A stretch of DNA of 64,000 nt from Melastoma dodecandrum (lineage: Eukaryota > Streptophyta > Magnoliopsida > Myrtales > Melastomataceae), in assembly GCA_029817715.1 (NCBI GenBank), contig JARUPY010000027.1, positions 220,532 through 284,531 on the forward strand, in the 5' to 3' direction. The notes below the pieces were generated by a model. The model did not search any database. It worked only from the letters and a program-made list of their open reading frames with translations, and was not told the DNA's origin. The position numbers and the translations under genes are program-made. This document shows, piece after piece, positions 44,086 through 56,272 of this stretch. The stretch's first letter is position 1; each line of letters starts with the position of its first letter.

Positions 44086-46779
44086 TCAAGAGGCTAGCTT
44101 AGTTGCTACTTGCTCTTCCGACAATGGCAGGTAGTAGATGCGAGGAGTGGCCTTGGTCTTTTTGAAGAGGACGTCCAAGGTGACAATGGTTGGGTCAGCT
44201 TTCTCGGGAAGTGTTGGTGGTGGCGGCGGAAGGGGAAGCCTGTCCCTGTCTTGGGGCGGAAGTGGCTGTAGAAGTGGTGGAGGGGGAGGGAGCTGCTGCT
44301 GCTGCTGCTGCTGCCTGGGAGCCAGTTGACGCTGCTGGGGAACCATCTTGGCAGCACCGATAGGACCTGAGTTTGCAGGCACACCTGGTTTGGGAGCAGG
44401 TGAAACAGGTGCTGGTGCGGGAGTTGGAGGACCATCTACTTTTTCTTTGACTTCTTGGGGATCGACAAATTCAGCAACAAGAAACCGCCCACCATATGGA
44501 GGCCATTGAAGGTTATAAACAGCATTCCGGGTCTCCACAGCTTCTTCAACTGAAGAGTACTGAAATCAAATGAAGACAACAAATTCAAGCAAAAGTTGAA
44601 CAATAATTTGATTTTGGAACCGACGAAAATGACGGAATAATTTGCATCATCAGATCCACAAACAGGGACATGGATAGTAATGTCAAGAAATGTCTTACAG
44701 TGACATAGCAATGCGTTTTGATATTATCCATCCAGAAACTGGTGACGATGCCAGTTTTTCCCAGAAGCTCTTGGACTGCTTTCAACGTGAATGGACGCAA
44801 AAACTGATCTATCCTAAGGGAATTAGTAGCAGGGTTTTGTGATGGCGGAACTGCCGGACACAATAAACAATTGTCAGCACCAGATACCAGGTCCTTCATA
44901 GGAATGCTGCAAAAGGAGCAAGTGAACTCACCAATGCGCTCCTTCGGAGCATCATCACGGAGGGTGGAGTTGGACCTGGAGAAACTTTGTTTCAAGGAAG
45001 GTGCCTGAAGCTCAGTTTTTGGGGTAGTTGTTGGGATAGTACTAATAACTTTTGGTTCAGACACTTGAAGCCCATCAGATTTCCATTTCCTCTGCTTCTT
45101 CGAAGGCATGTCACTTTCATTGCCTGCTTGATCTATCAAGCAGCTCATCAGACAAACAGTCACAATTGCATTATCCAATGGACATTTCAAGAGTGGATGT
45201 TTAGATCTTGTTAGAGAATTACATTGTAGAAAGACACATAATCATTATGGTCCTTCAACTATCACGTCGAGTGGATCTAAAACCGTGGTTACACAGAATT
45301 CAGATGAGAAAATGATAACATGTCCATGCACGAAACTAAGTTCTACTCCCCTGCATCAAGAGCTATCATGAACATCTTGGACTCAAGCTACTACTGCCTA
45401 ATTATTATTCTGCGGGTACCAATGTGGCTAAATCACCGGTTAATTTCTATGACGAAGCCAAAGTGTCATAGCACACAAAAACAGCCAACTTATCTATATA
45501 AGACAAACATTATATGAACTAGGGCAAACAACTGAAATGTGATGGAAGGTGTCATTCAGGCCGATAAATAGGGCACAAGGCATCAAAAAAACAAGTACAG
45601 ATGAAAGTCCTTCCAATGATAATGCGTACCATAAATCTTTCTTTTCTCATTGAGGACAGATGTATGGTCCTTATCAACATTGATGTCCTTGACATCAGCA
45701 TCTCCCACAATATCAACCATGCTTTCCTCCTTCACTTGAGCAGGTTTCTCCTTTGCACCTCCACCACCAATTTCCTCAGAAACAGGCTTTGAATCGACAT
45801 GTTTACTGTCGAGCACATCCTCCTCCATAGAATCATCGCCGGAGCTCCGATCTAAATTCAACTTTTCAGAGTAACCCATATCCAAGTGTTCATTGTTTTT
45901 GTTAATGACTGCAGTTATAGCATCATTATCTTCTTTAACCTCAGCAGCTACCTTGTCCTCATGTGGCTCTACAACATCCAAAGGATGTGAATCACCACTA
46001 ACCGGGTCAACACTGCCGGATGGTGGTTCCACTTCCGTCTCTGGCTTAACAACATCTAGCTCTAGTTTGATATTATCAGCAATAATGTTATCCTTATATT
46101 CATTCTTTTCATTAATCGACACATAATCAGTAGAAATAGAATCATATCTTACTTGAAACCCTAAATCAGGGTTGGCCTCAGATACCTGGCTAACTGGAGG
46201 AGAGGACTCAAGGACGACATCCTTGGGCAAAGCCGCTATGTCCTCGTTACCCGGAAGGACCTCTGAATTACCATTCTCCTGAGCCTCAACAGTTACTTGC
46301 ACATGTTCACCCGGGGTAGCCAGCGGTTCACTGCTAACAGCTGCCACAGAGATGGTTTCCACAGAAGCTGCAACAGGAGCAGGCTCCGGGATAATCTCTT
46401 CAGGAACTGCAACTTGTACGGGGGCATCAGAAGTCCCCAAATAATTGTTGACGTCAACCTCAACTCTAACTCCGTCCGCCTTCTCATTGCTGGCGAAAAG
46501 GTTACCCAGACTTACAGCACTATCAGATCCAACCGAAGCTTCTACTCCACCCCAGTGAGTAACTGGCGGACTGAAATTCAACGTACTTCCATTATTCACC
46601 TCTTGCTGTCTCTGCTTCACGGCCATTTCCCGTTCGACGCGGAGGGCCTCATCTAAACGCTTAACCAGGTCCTCCTTAAGACCCCTAGTGGTCAACTTGC
46701 GCCTTTTGAGTTCTTCTTTCAACTCAACCACCTTCCACTGGTCGATAGGGCGGTTATCGAGGATTGGGTAAGTCGACAT
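44086..46779 (-). CDS. Acinus-like SAP and RRM domain protein
   Basis: Three exons on the minus strand: 46779-45630, 45132-44699, 44559-44086; GT-AG introns with matching phases, 685 aa. Residues of about 11-45 form a SAP DNA-binding domain (WKVVELKEELKRRKLTTRG, LVKRLDEAL). A long acidic middle follows. An RRM-like fold spans about 488-565 (IDQFLRPFTLKAVQELLGKT, SFWMDNIKTHCYVTYSS, RFLVAEF). The last 30 residues hold the RNPS1/SAP18-binding motif (LDVLFKKTKATPRIYYLPLS). This is the architecture of Acinus, scaffold of the nuclear ASAP complex, which acts in splicing and chromatin regulation. A CAG run (about 44298-44322) encodes polyglutamine before a proline-rich stretch. No lesion seen. Confidence 0.93.
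44296..44325 (-). repeat. CAG/CTG microsatellite encoding polyQ in Acinus
   Basis: Seven CTG triplets on the plus strand (GCTGCTGCTGCTGCTGCTGC) code for glutamines on the minus strand, directly followed by LPPPPPL-type proline codons. Confidence 0.85.
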
Positions 46780-47608
46780 CTTGCAAGCCCTAAACTACGC
46801 AAGAACCTGTCAAATCGATGGAGCGAAAAAGATAAAAAGAAACAAGAAATCGAAAAAAGAAAAAAATCAATCAGCAGGAACAACGACTGGCAAAGTCTGG
46901 GGAACTCAGCCCCAATCAAACTGAAGGACAAACCAATTGCAAACCCGCGAAGAAAGATTGGATTTTTCGGGGACCCACGTGGAGGGAAACCCTAAAGGGA
47001 GAACGAACCTTCCAGAAAAAACTCACCAAGGAAGGGGGAATGCAGTTACAACTGAGCGCAGAGCAGACGGTTGGGTTGGGTTCGTTGGCGTTGGGGGCGG
47101 GGGAGGAGGAGGAGACTACGGGGAAGGGGACTCAGCGACGGAAGGGGAAATGAAGGGGTTGAAGTAGTGTTTCGCGGGGGGCTTTGGAGGGGGGAGGGGG
47201 GGGGGGGGGGTGGGGGGCCGGGGAGGGGAGGCAGCTAGTAAGGCCCCTTGTCTTTTGTCTTGGTGGGTCGGGCTTCACATTCCCCAGGCTTCTTCCTCTC
47301 TAAAATGACTTCACGTTCCCCTTTTAGATGATAAAGAGGTATATTTGAATTTTGACCTTACTACAACATGACCTAATTTAAATACGTGTCTCTTAAACTT
47401 TCATAATTTCCTTCTCTTACCTTTTTTTGTAAACCTTTCCTTCTCTTATCCTACAAATTTCAACATAACATGCAAACACCAGCAAATACCTTCTTCATCT
47501 TAGTTTTCCTTTCAGGGAAGAAAGTCAAAAGGTTTTTATTTGTCCATCTCCTCTTCCTCTTTGGATGGCTAAGCCTATTTTTAATGTATATTGGTGGCAC
47601 CTTCCGTG
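46780..47608. other. Acinus promoter side with poly-G tract, and TSR3 3' flank
   Basis: 46780-47160 probably contains the Acinus 5' UTR and promoter. At 47177-47232 the plus strand is almost pure G, including an uninterrupted run of about 16. The rest (47240-47608) is the downstream side of TSR3. No gene seen. Confidence 0.6.
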
Positions 47609-50600
47609 CTACTCGCTATCTTCTTCGCTCTCCTCCAAGCTGAGGTGATTCACATTCCTTTCGAGGGGCGGAAGTCCATCTTCTGAATAGTCGGAATCGT
47701 CGTCCTCTGCAGTCTCCCATGTTTGCAGTAGAGTGTGAAGGGTAGTTCTAACAACTGAGCTGAAATAATATATCATGCCTAAGAGCAAACAGTAAGTGTG
47801 TCTCGTGTACCTTCATTTCCAGTGCTTACTGGGACCTTTTCAACATCATTCTGCTGAGACAGCCAAGAATTCTGCACCGAGATGATCTCTGCACTGTTTT
47901 CACATTGAGTGTATGCCTTCAAAAGTTCTCTGCATCAATCGCAGCTATGAAAATTCAACTTTGATTGAACCCAATCATTTCAGATTGGAATATGAATGGT
48001 TAGGTTATGACAGATTGACAGAACAAATAGCTGGTCTATTGAGAGACTACATAAGAGGAAGGTGCGGACTTCCTTGGCCAATATAATATAAAATCTGAGG
48101 GTTGTTTTCTTTTTTCATTTTTCTCAGAAAAGAAAGAACATCATAGCTGTGAAAGACGTTCAGCAGATATGTTGACTCTTTACTATAGACTGACCAGTTC
48201 TTCACTCTATCTGTACACAGAATAAATCTTAAGATTAAGCACTGCCAAATCCTGTTAACCAATTATCCTGTCTTTGAGAGCACTCATTGAAAAGAGGTCC
48301 GTAACTGTTTCAACTTCTCCATCTCCCTCATTCATTGTGGGGCCTCTATTTTACTTTGCGGGATTAATTTGATTAGTTTATCACCATAAGGACTTTCCGA
48401 TATTCAGTCACCACTAGCTCGGCAATAAATTATGGCAATACCGAGGAAGATCTAAAGCTGAGACAGTTTTTACATTTAACAATAATAAGATGTCGTTTTA
48501 GAGTAAAATGTCAAAACCTGTTTAAGGAGAGAAAAGCATGCCCCCATTTAAACTTCCCCAGCAACAATTCTGCTGTTTCCTCCTCTCCGCTGACAACATA
48601 GAACAATAAGTCGAGCAGATAATAGAGATGCATAAGCAGATATCAAAATTAGCCAACAAGAAAGTGCATTGTGAAAACAAAAACTCTCCTCATTACTTGA
48701 CAATGTTTGAAGCATGAATCAACAAGAGGCCATCCAATTTAAAGGTACCAACGCACTTTATGAAGAAAATGGCATTTATTCCAAAATGGTGCGGGAAAAT
48801 TACCGATTTATTTTTGGTCCCTCATGGGACACCCCAGTAGTCAAAGCACTGAATATTTATTTAGAGGTTCCAAGTTCGAATCTCAACTGTCACGCTAGTT
48901 ATTACCACTTACCAAAAAGCTGATTTCGGGTAAAAAAAATTAAGTTTACAGGACCATTCATGTCCAGATCACGACTAACGGATGCCAAGGTTCCCCAATG
49001 CAGAAAAGTTTCCATGCAAAAATTGTGTTTTCAGAATCTTCATTGTTTAAGGCATGTCTTCGCAACATCCGCTACTAGACTCAATTTGCGCTGGCTTGGC
49101 ATCATAGATAATCATGGTAGATTATCTTCCTTAGCCTTCTTCAATGATAATTATGATTTCACAGGAGTCATTATGTGGGTAAGAAAAAAACTACCCATAC
49201 AATGCATTCTTGAAAAATCTATACAAACCCATTTATCCTTGTAACATTATTGTGAAAATCCTGATATTGTGATGGATAACCTCAGGACCAATGTAAATTG
49301 TAAATTATGACAAAAACATGCATTGTAAGCTAGATAACCTCAGGACCAATGTAAATTGTGACAAAAACATGCATAAGAGATTCAAAAAAGATCAAAATGC
49401 ATTTCAATACCATATTATAAGAGCTGGTGACAATGCCTCAACACATGACAGCTCACATGGTCAACCATAATTTACTGGATTAGCTTCTATAAGCCAGGGT
49501 ACTGTTCATGCAAGAGAAGACACAAGACATGTAACCCGATAAGAATATTGAAGTTCAAAGAGTATGCATAGCATATAACCTAGAGAAAACTCTGACAAAT
49601 CATTTAACTTCAGCAAGAATTCCATTCTCTCAGTCATGTTGTCAAGATTCCAAGGAAAAACTTAATAGGCAAATAAAAGCAAAATATATCAGGCTGAAAG
49701 TGACACTTGTGATGATGAACACGAGATCTCCATGTAACTAAGATCAGCCCCATAATTTGGAAAGCTTAAGCAGTTGCAGGGCCTAGTTCTACCGACAAAA
49801 GAAAGTGAGATCGAGGATCATACATAAACGTGTTGCACCACAACGTAGTTTTATGAAAGGAACGTCACCCAAGCGTGCCCACGAACAATCGACCACAGCC
49901 ACCCCTCTCCTCTTCATTAAGTCATTATCTTCTTTTGAAACACACTGCTGTCCTACAGGACTACACGACAATTTTGAACAACGCAGTCAAAATACTTGTT
50001 GAAAAAGGGTTGCCACAAAAAAGGGACAAACCCAATCCGACATCGAAAAGAAAGAAGAGTCCAGTCTAGTATATATAGCCTAGCGGGCTACTCCCTCTAC
50101 AGCCAATTGATTTTAATGTGGAACCTCGTTGGGCTTGTATGCTGGGCTCGACATATGGGCCGGTCCGGTATTGCTAACAATACTCACATCACATCAATGG
50201 CATTCACATAGACAACTCTTTCAGACTAATCATTCAAAAGATACACTTTTCTAGCTAATAACTTTTCATGACTCCAAGAATTGAAAAGCCCAACATGATC
50301 TGAAAAACATGACAGAATCAGAGGTTTTAGACAAGCTCCTTAACATCCCAGAGTACACATAATGACTATTATACTAGAGATAATATTCAACCAGACGATA
50401 TCAGAAAAGGGCTCCTTGATATACGCAACCAATACTGAGTGAGAAGGCGAGTCAAGAAAACATATTATTTGAGCCAATAACCAAAAAATTCAACCAAAAT
50501 ACCAAAATATTTGACGGAAGGTATACAGTCAAACAAAATATTTTCAGTATTTTTCACAGCAGTGCACAAATAGAGGCAGGAGAAGGAAGGAAAAACTTTT

Positions 50601-51979
50601 GGAGACATAAAAGAACACATATTATACCTCAGAACTATGCGCCACCAAATCCACTATTCACACGCAGCTCCTGCATAAGATGGCCAATCAATCAACACCG
50701 AAACTGCAAACTTGCAACAGACATGCTTCTTACACAAGCTTCATTCATAAAATAACTTACATAAACCAAAACATCTTAACAGTTGCAGTGTGTATGAAGA
50801 CGACAAGAAAAATTGATCTTTCTATCAAGGAAAGAACCAAAGAAAGAAAATGAATGAAAGGCGGATACTTTCTTTCAACAAGCCAAATCTGGAAAGTTTA
50901 CGCCCGGTGCACCTTTTTACATCACATTGACCGAAATCCTGCACAGAACGATTGACTTATTATTATTATTTTCAAAATTAACACACTACGTAGTTTCATG
51001 GAAGCCACCCTTGGATATCTTGTTCACTTTTGAAACAAGTAAAGAAGAATATCGTCCTAAAAAATCGTAAGTCACCAAGTTCGGTAACATAATGTAAATA
51101 TTAAATGCTCAAATCATGCAGTGAAAAAAATTCATTCCAGACCATTAAGTTCATCATAATTCCAAAAAGATAATCCTCTTTTGATGCTATCAGCACAATA
51201 ACATATTCCCATTGTCGTCTTCACATGAACTTATTGGATCTACCACACTCATAGTATTACAACCAAACAGACAGCTTTGTAACAGCTAGTGAGCAACTAA
51301 ATTTTACCCATGAGGCTTACAAGGTCACTTCAGTTACAAGGGTTGAACCCACTGGCAATTATGTGTTAATATAAAATGAATTAACTCAAACCCACGACTA
51401 TTAATCAGGATCCATGGACTATTTATCTATTGCAGAGACTGCAACCAAGGATAAGGAGTGCTGCCATTAAGTTCCAATAGTTTAAGAAACAAACAGTATC
51501 AAAGAAACCAGTCTATCTTAAGACAGAAGAATAAGATACGTACCCACATAGCAAGGTGAACTTTGGGCACGCCAGACTCCTCGGCAGCTGCCAATTCACA
51601 GCAACAACAAAAATTAATGCCATAAAGCCAACGTCAGGCAAAGATGTCCTGAGCATTGGTATGTCCCTCGAAAACATTCCCCAAGCATTTCATCAAACAG
51701 TTGAGCTACAACACATAAAGCCCAAATCACAAAAAACCACCATTCCCAACAAAACGCACCTGGCTCTGCAGGCAAAGAATCCTCATCTCTGATGAAAGCG
51801 AAACAACAGACAGATTTAAGAAAAATGGATCAAATAAAACCGGATTCAAAAGGGAGAACAGCAGTAAATCGGATGGATGAAAAACTTAACCTGAAAGATG
51901 GAAAGTGGGATTTTGAGGAGTGTGCTCTGTGGTTGCTGTGGTGATGATTCTTGCCCTTCCGAGGCTTGTTGTTGCCCAT
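47609..51979 (-). pseudogene. TSR3: TSR3-like 18S rRNA aminocarboxypropyltransferase, with three lesions
   Basis: Ten exons on the minus strand: 51979-51891, 51788-51760, 51587-51544, 50938-50869, 50670-50628, 49960-49824, 49501-49411, 48589-48518, 47929-47811, 47706-47609. Family segments appear in order: [111 protein letters not shown] and an acidic end (DDDSDYSEDGLPPLERN). The enzyme adds the aminocarboxypropyl group to a hypermodified 18S rRNA uridine. Defects: four extra bases at the exon 4 donor (GAAAGAAAGT), two extra bases near 50639 in exon 5 leading to TAG, and TGA at 49463-49461 in exon 7 where Arg (NYGRPC) is expected. Probably a pseudogene; sequencing error is the alternative. 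Confidence 0.88.
48790..48960 (+). mobile_element. Candidate tRNA-derived SINE in a TSR3 intron
   Basis: AGTAGTCAAAGCACTG (about 48836) and AGGTTCCAAGTTCGAATCTC (about 48865) resemble Pol III A and B boxes, 30 bases apart. The unit ends in A-rich sequence (GGTAAAAAAAATTAAG, 48930). No target duplication was found. Confidence 0.35.
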
Positions 51980-52790
51980 GAATACTGATCGGGTCCACAA
52001 GACAACGAATCGCCCGAGGTCGACAGTAAGAAACGACCCAAACGACAGTCTGAATCCCAATGCTGGAAGTGTTTATGCCGACGAATGGACGAAAATACAC
52101 TAAAATTTAATTTAAAACATATTTGTTTATGATGTTGAGATTGAGATCACAATTGTAGAGGGCCACATAACCGTTGGCATATCATAACATGCTTTTGATT
52201 AGCCACTAGATTATGTAATAACCTAATACATCGAGGATATCTCATGTACTATTGGCATATAATTCTGAACTCAAATTGATATCACGAATCTAACTATCTT
52301 TTCTTATAAAAAAAAATTGAATATTTGGTTAATGAAGCTAACTATGCCGTTCACAATTGTGTATTTTTATAGGTGTCGCAATCCGATACTTTTGTATTAC
52401 GGAGATATACTTCAAAATAAAGTTGGTGGAAAAAATACTTTACGAAATAGGGTAATAACTTTCAAATCCGCCAACTAATACTTCGGTGTTAGAACACCGA
52501 AATCATCTAGTTAAAGTTGTGAACTCGATATTTTATTAATACCAAATTAGAAGTATTATTTGACAAAAAAAGGTCTTCTCTGTGTGTCCTGAACAGCTAG
52601 TTACACAAAAATGACATTGAATATGTTTTAAATTACTAACATAGGATTGATTCAAGTGGTCTGAAGCTTGGATTCGCTTAAGGAGGTCTCGAGTCACCTA
52701 CCGTACGCAACCACCCTTATTGAAAGACTCACCCAAATCTAAGCTCCAGAAATCAGGCGGGTTACGAAAAAGAGGACCCTTTTGCGACCT
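51980..52790. other. TSR3 upstream region and AT-rich spacer
   Basis: 51980-52090 is likely the 5' UTR/promoter of TSR3. The rest is AT-rich and without recognisable features up to the chromovirus-like LTR. Confidence 0.5.
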
Positions 52791-54149
52791 TGTTGGGACG
52801 TTGAGAAAAATAAGTATTAGTTTAGTAATTTATAGGAAGTATGGTCTTAGCCCAATAGTTGCTATTTAAGGGTAAACATTGTCTAGGGTTTGAGGGATTA
52901 TTAGAAGCATATTTTCGACCGTCTTGGGTTGGTTTTCGTCTTTCTTGGCTTGTAGCAGAATTTGGTCTACTGTTCGTTAGGGTTAATTGAATATAGCCTT
53001 AACAATTGGTCCGATCTGTCGAATTCGAAAGCCATTGAAACGAAGATGACAATTAATACGGCCAGAATTTCGGGAGTTGGAGACGAAGGTAACATATTTG
53101 GATGGTATATTGGGAACCATTAATCCACACTTGGAAACCTTATCGCTTCAAGTTATTGCGCCAAGGCCGGACATCGATCGACAATTTCAGGATATCGTTG
53201 TGGGCTCTTGCAGCATTAGAGAAGGTATGCCCACAACCACCGACTAACGGCCTTGCGTCTCCCACGACGGGTGATGTTATTTTCCAACCATCGGGCGCAG
53301 CATGGGATGTGGGTCCCCAATCGCCAATCGCAATGCGTTTCGTAAGGGATGCGCCCGAAACACCACTGCTCGCAAGTGACGACCCTACCAGTCTTCGATG
53401 GTCATAATACCTTAAGGTGGTTGGTAAAGGTAGATCAATATTTTGAGACACAAGGGAGACGCAAAAAATTTAGTTATCGATGGTTTTTATGGGAGGACGA
53501 GACGTTAGATTGGTTCCGCTGGTTCCGGGCACGGTGAGATCGCGTTACCTAGTATGAATTTTTCCTAGGCTTTGATTAATCAATTCGATGATAGATCCAA
53601 GGCAGATTTTATGAACAGTTGGCAGTCGTTAAAAAGTCTAGAACTGTTGGAGAATATATCAGGGAGTTTATCCGACTCTCATCACACGTCCCAGGGTTTT
53701 CTGGGATATTTTTTTAGTGGGCTAGATCTGTGCATCCGTGTGTGCATCCGAGCATGGAACTCAACAAATCTCGAAAATGCAATGCATTTGTTATGCATTT
53801 ATAAATCCAATTGTAGTATGATCAACATGGGACAACAAACTAATCAACGGGATATTCAACACGGCCCACCTTGGATTGATGCGGCCTGTGCAGCTGGGAA
53901 CACCACGCGGCCACTAATCACGACAGCCACCGAAAGGTCGGCAATGATTGCGAAACCATCATCCACAGCCAAGTGATTACTCCGTCGTACCGGCTGCCCC
54001 ACAACATAACAAAGGCTCCTTTTCGTAAATTGATGCAGCAGGAATTCACTGATTTGCGTGCTTAAAATTTGTGTTTCCGATGTCCTCAACCATATCATCC
54101 TCGCCATGTGTATACGGATAGGCAATCGAGGATCCTTCTGAAGGAAGAT
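52791..54149 (+). mobile_element. Ty3/gypsy chromovirus-like relic (LTR and gag)
   Basis: A 214-bp LTR candidate (52791-53004) starts TGTTGGGACG and ends CCTTAACA, followed by ATTGGTCCGATC as a primer-site candidate. Gag pieces follow: LPVFDGHNTLRWLVKVDQYF (53362-53430), WEDETLDWFRWF (53492-53530), TVGEYIREFIRLSSHVPG (53650-53700) and a knuckle-like CFRCPQPYHPRH (54070-54110). Stops and frameshifts are many. A SIRE-type element is inserted at 54150, just after this knuckle, so the pol part, if present, is right of the window. Confidence 0.72.
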
Positions 54150-56130
54150 TGTTAACCTGATTTTTATGATGAATTTAAGCAATACGTTACTCATAGTGAG
54201 CAGTAATGTTTCATGAGTTACGTGCTTGTCCCTAGTGATGAGCTTGAGCAATGTATTGCTGAATCACAGCTGGTAACTGTTATATGTTACTGTGAGTTGT
54301 TGCGGTGATATTACGAATATATATTGAAAATATGGAAACAAATTTTCAATACCCACGTTTTATTTTGGGTTATCTCAGATCATTCGTCTGAGTCTCCAAA
54401 TTCATTTAAATGTGGTTTAATGATCTCATTATAAAGATTTAGGCAACTAAATATTATGAGATTATCTTTCCAAGTTTATTTTTAGAAACAAAATATGTTT
54501 ATGATATTCTGCAGCAATGTTACGCTAATACAGGATAAAATATCTAATCAAATATTTTTGTTGATCATGATCGACCAGATAAGATTATGATCAGATTATA
54601 AAGATTAGAAATAAATTATCTGATTAAGATAAGTGAGGAAAGTTATCGTTGGTACTTACTCTCTATAGCACAGCGATCGGTCCAGCAGACCGTTGTTGAG
54701 TCCTGGCTGCCAATTTTGGCAACAAATCTCGAAGATTGCCTGGACGTCTTCTGTGCCTTCTTCTCCATTAAAATCAGACTAAGGACGACAGATCCAAGTG
54801 CCTTTGTGTGTCTGAGTGGTTCCAAAGCCTGAGTGATCTGAGTGAAGCTTTGAGGTCGACGGAGGACGAAAGGTGCTAAGTGTCTCCTGGTTCTTTCTCT
54901 TGCAAGCTACGTATGAGAGTGTCAAGGGGCTGAGGTCAGATCCTTTGATTGTCGTGAGAGGGACTAGGTGTCCTCGGTGTGTTTAACGAGCGGCTGGCGA
55001 ATCGTCTGAGGGAAGCTAAGTGAATACCTGTGCTGAATTCAGTAACTAGTTGCTAACCCATCGGCAAGAAGCCGTTCTTGTCGTGTCTCTTCGCAGGGAA
55101 GTCTCGAACCTACGGAGTTTGAGCAGTTAGACACGCACTTGCGGGTGCGCGCCAGAAGTCTCGTGCCTGTAGGGTAGAGCAGGAATTGGGAACGCCGCCG
55201 GAGTGGAAAGAGGTCCTCCCGAGCACAGGGGTGCTGTGCAGCTCCTGGGGACGGATAGTAGAGCAGGTTGCGTGGAAGCCGCCGGAGTAGAAAATTCCAC
55301 CCTAGGCATTGGGTGTGCAGTGCAGTGAGTCACAGCTGTGGTAACCGTGCACGTCCGAACTGAGTGTAGCATGAATACCCTTTCTTAGTGGTCTTTGTGG
55401 TTATCTTTGTGGTTCTTCTTTTGTGGTCTTTGTGGTATTCTGTGTGATCAACTTCGTGGTTGTCTCTTAAGCAGTTACAGGCTCATCTCCAGGAGAGACA
55501 AGATATGTGTGGAAATCCTCCGCTGAATGACAAAAGTGCTGAAGCAATCCTCTACTATGAATTAGAAATGAGCTGTTCTCTAAGAAGTCTTTCTGTCACT
55601 ATAAGGATTATTATATGAGGATTTAATCTCTGACATGACGCTGTTTGTGTGCTTTGATAGATAGGCTTACATATGAGCAACTACGTTCTGTGTGGAATCC
55701 ATTGAGCTACCAACAGCTGAGGAAAAGTATCATTCTACTGGAAACGAGAAGACGTCCACTGAGTGAGGAGCCGACCGTTGCCAGGAGTGATCATCAATTG
55801 TACGGGATTCTAAATCTCACTTTGTGAGAACCAAATGCCTAGTGCAAGGGCTCTTTGCACCCATTATATTATATAGTGGAATCACCTTGTTGGCAGAAAG
55901 TGGACGTAGGTCGATTAAGACCGAACCACTATAAACTACTGTGTCCATTACGATCGCGCAACACTCGTACGAAAACCTACTCGACAAAATCGTAACGGTG
56001 TCAGCGAAGCAGATTTCATTTTGAGAAACGCTCTGCTGAGTTACAGTACGCTTCCACTTACACTGAGAAAAGGGCGAAAAAGTTATAAACACTAATTCAC
56101 CCCCTCTTAGTGTTCCTGAACGATCTAACA
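54150..56130 (+). repeat. 5' LTR of SIRE-type element (1981 bp)
   Basis: Starts TGTTAACC and ends GATCTAACA, right before the primer site. The end phrase AATTCACCCCCTCTTAGTG is typical of SIRE-type LTRs. Its left flank is the gag of the chromovirus-like relic. Confidence 0.88.
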
Positions 56131-56132
56131 AT

Positions 56133-56144
56133 TGGTATCAGAGC
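56133..56144 (+). promoter_or_regulatory. Primer binding site (initiator tRNA-Met)
   Basis: TGGTATCAGAGC, two bases after the LTR, is complementary to the 3' end of plant initiator methionine tRNA and is the standard copia primer site. Confidence 0.92.
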
Positions 56145-56272
56145 AGGTTTGCTGGAAAGCTTTCTGTGTGATTGTTAGTACAGAACTCTGTTGCTGAACC
56201 TAAGGATCAGAACAGCTTGTTACTGAAAGTCTAACATTAAGCACAGTAAAGTGTTGCTGAATCCTGAGCAGA

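Noticed and set aside
52681..52790. Extending the chromovirus-like LTR further left
   Set aside because: No TG start with matching structure could be found left of 52791.
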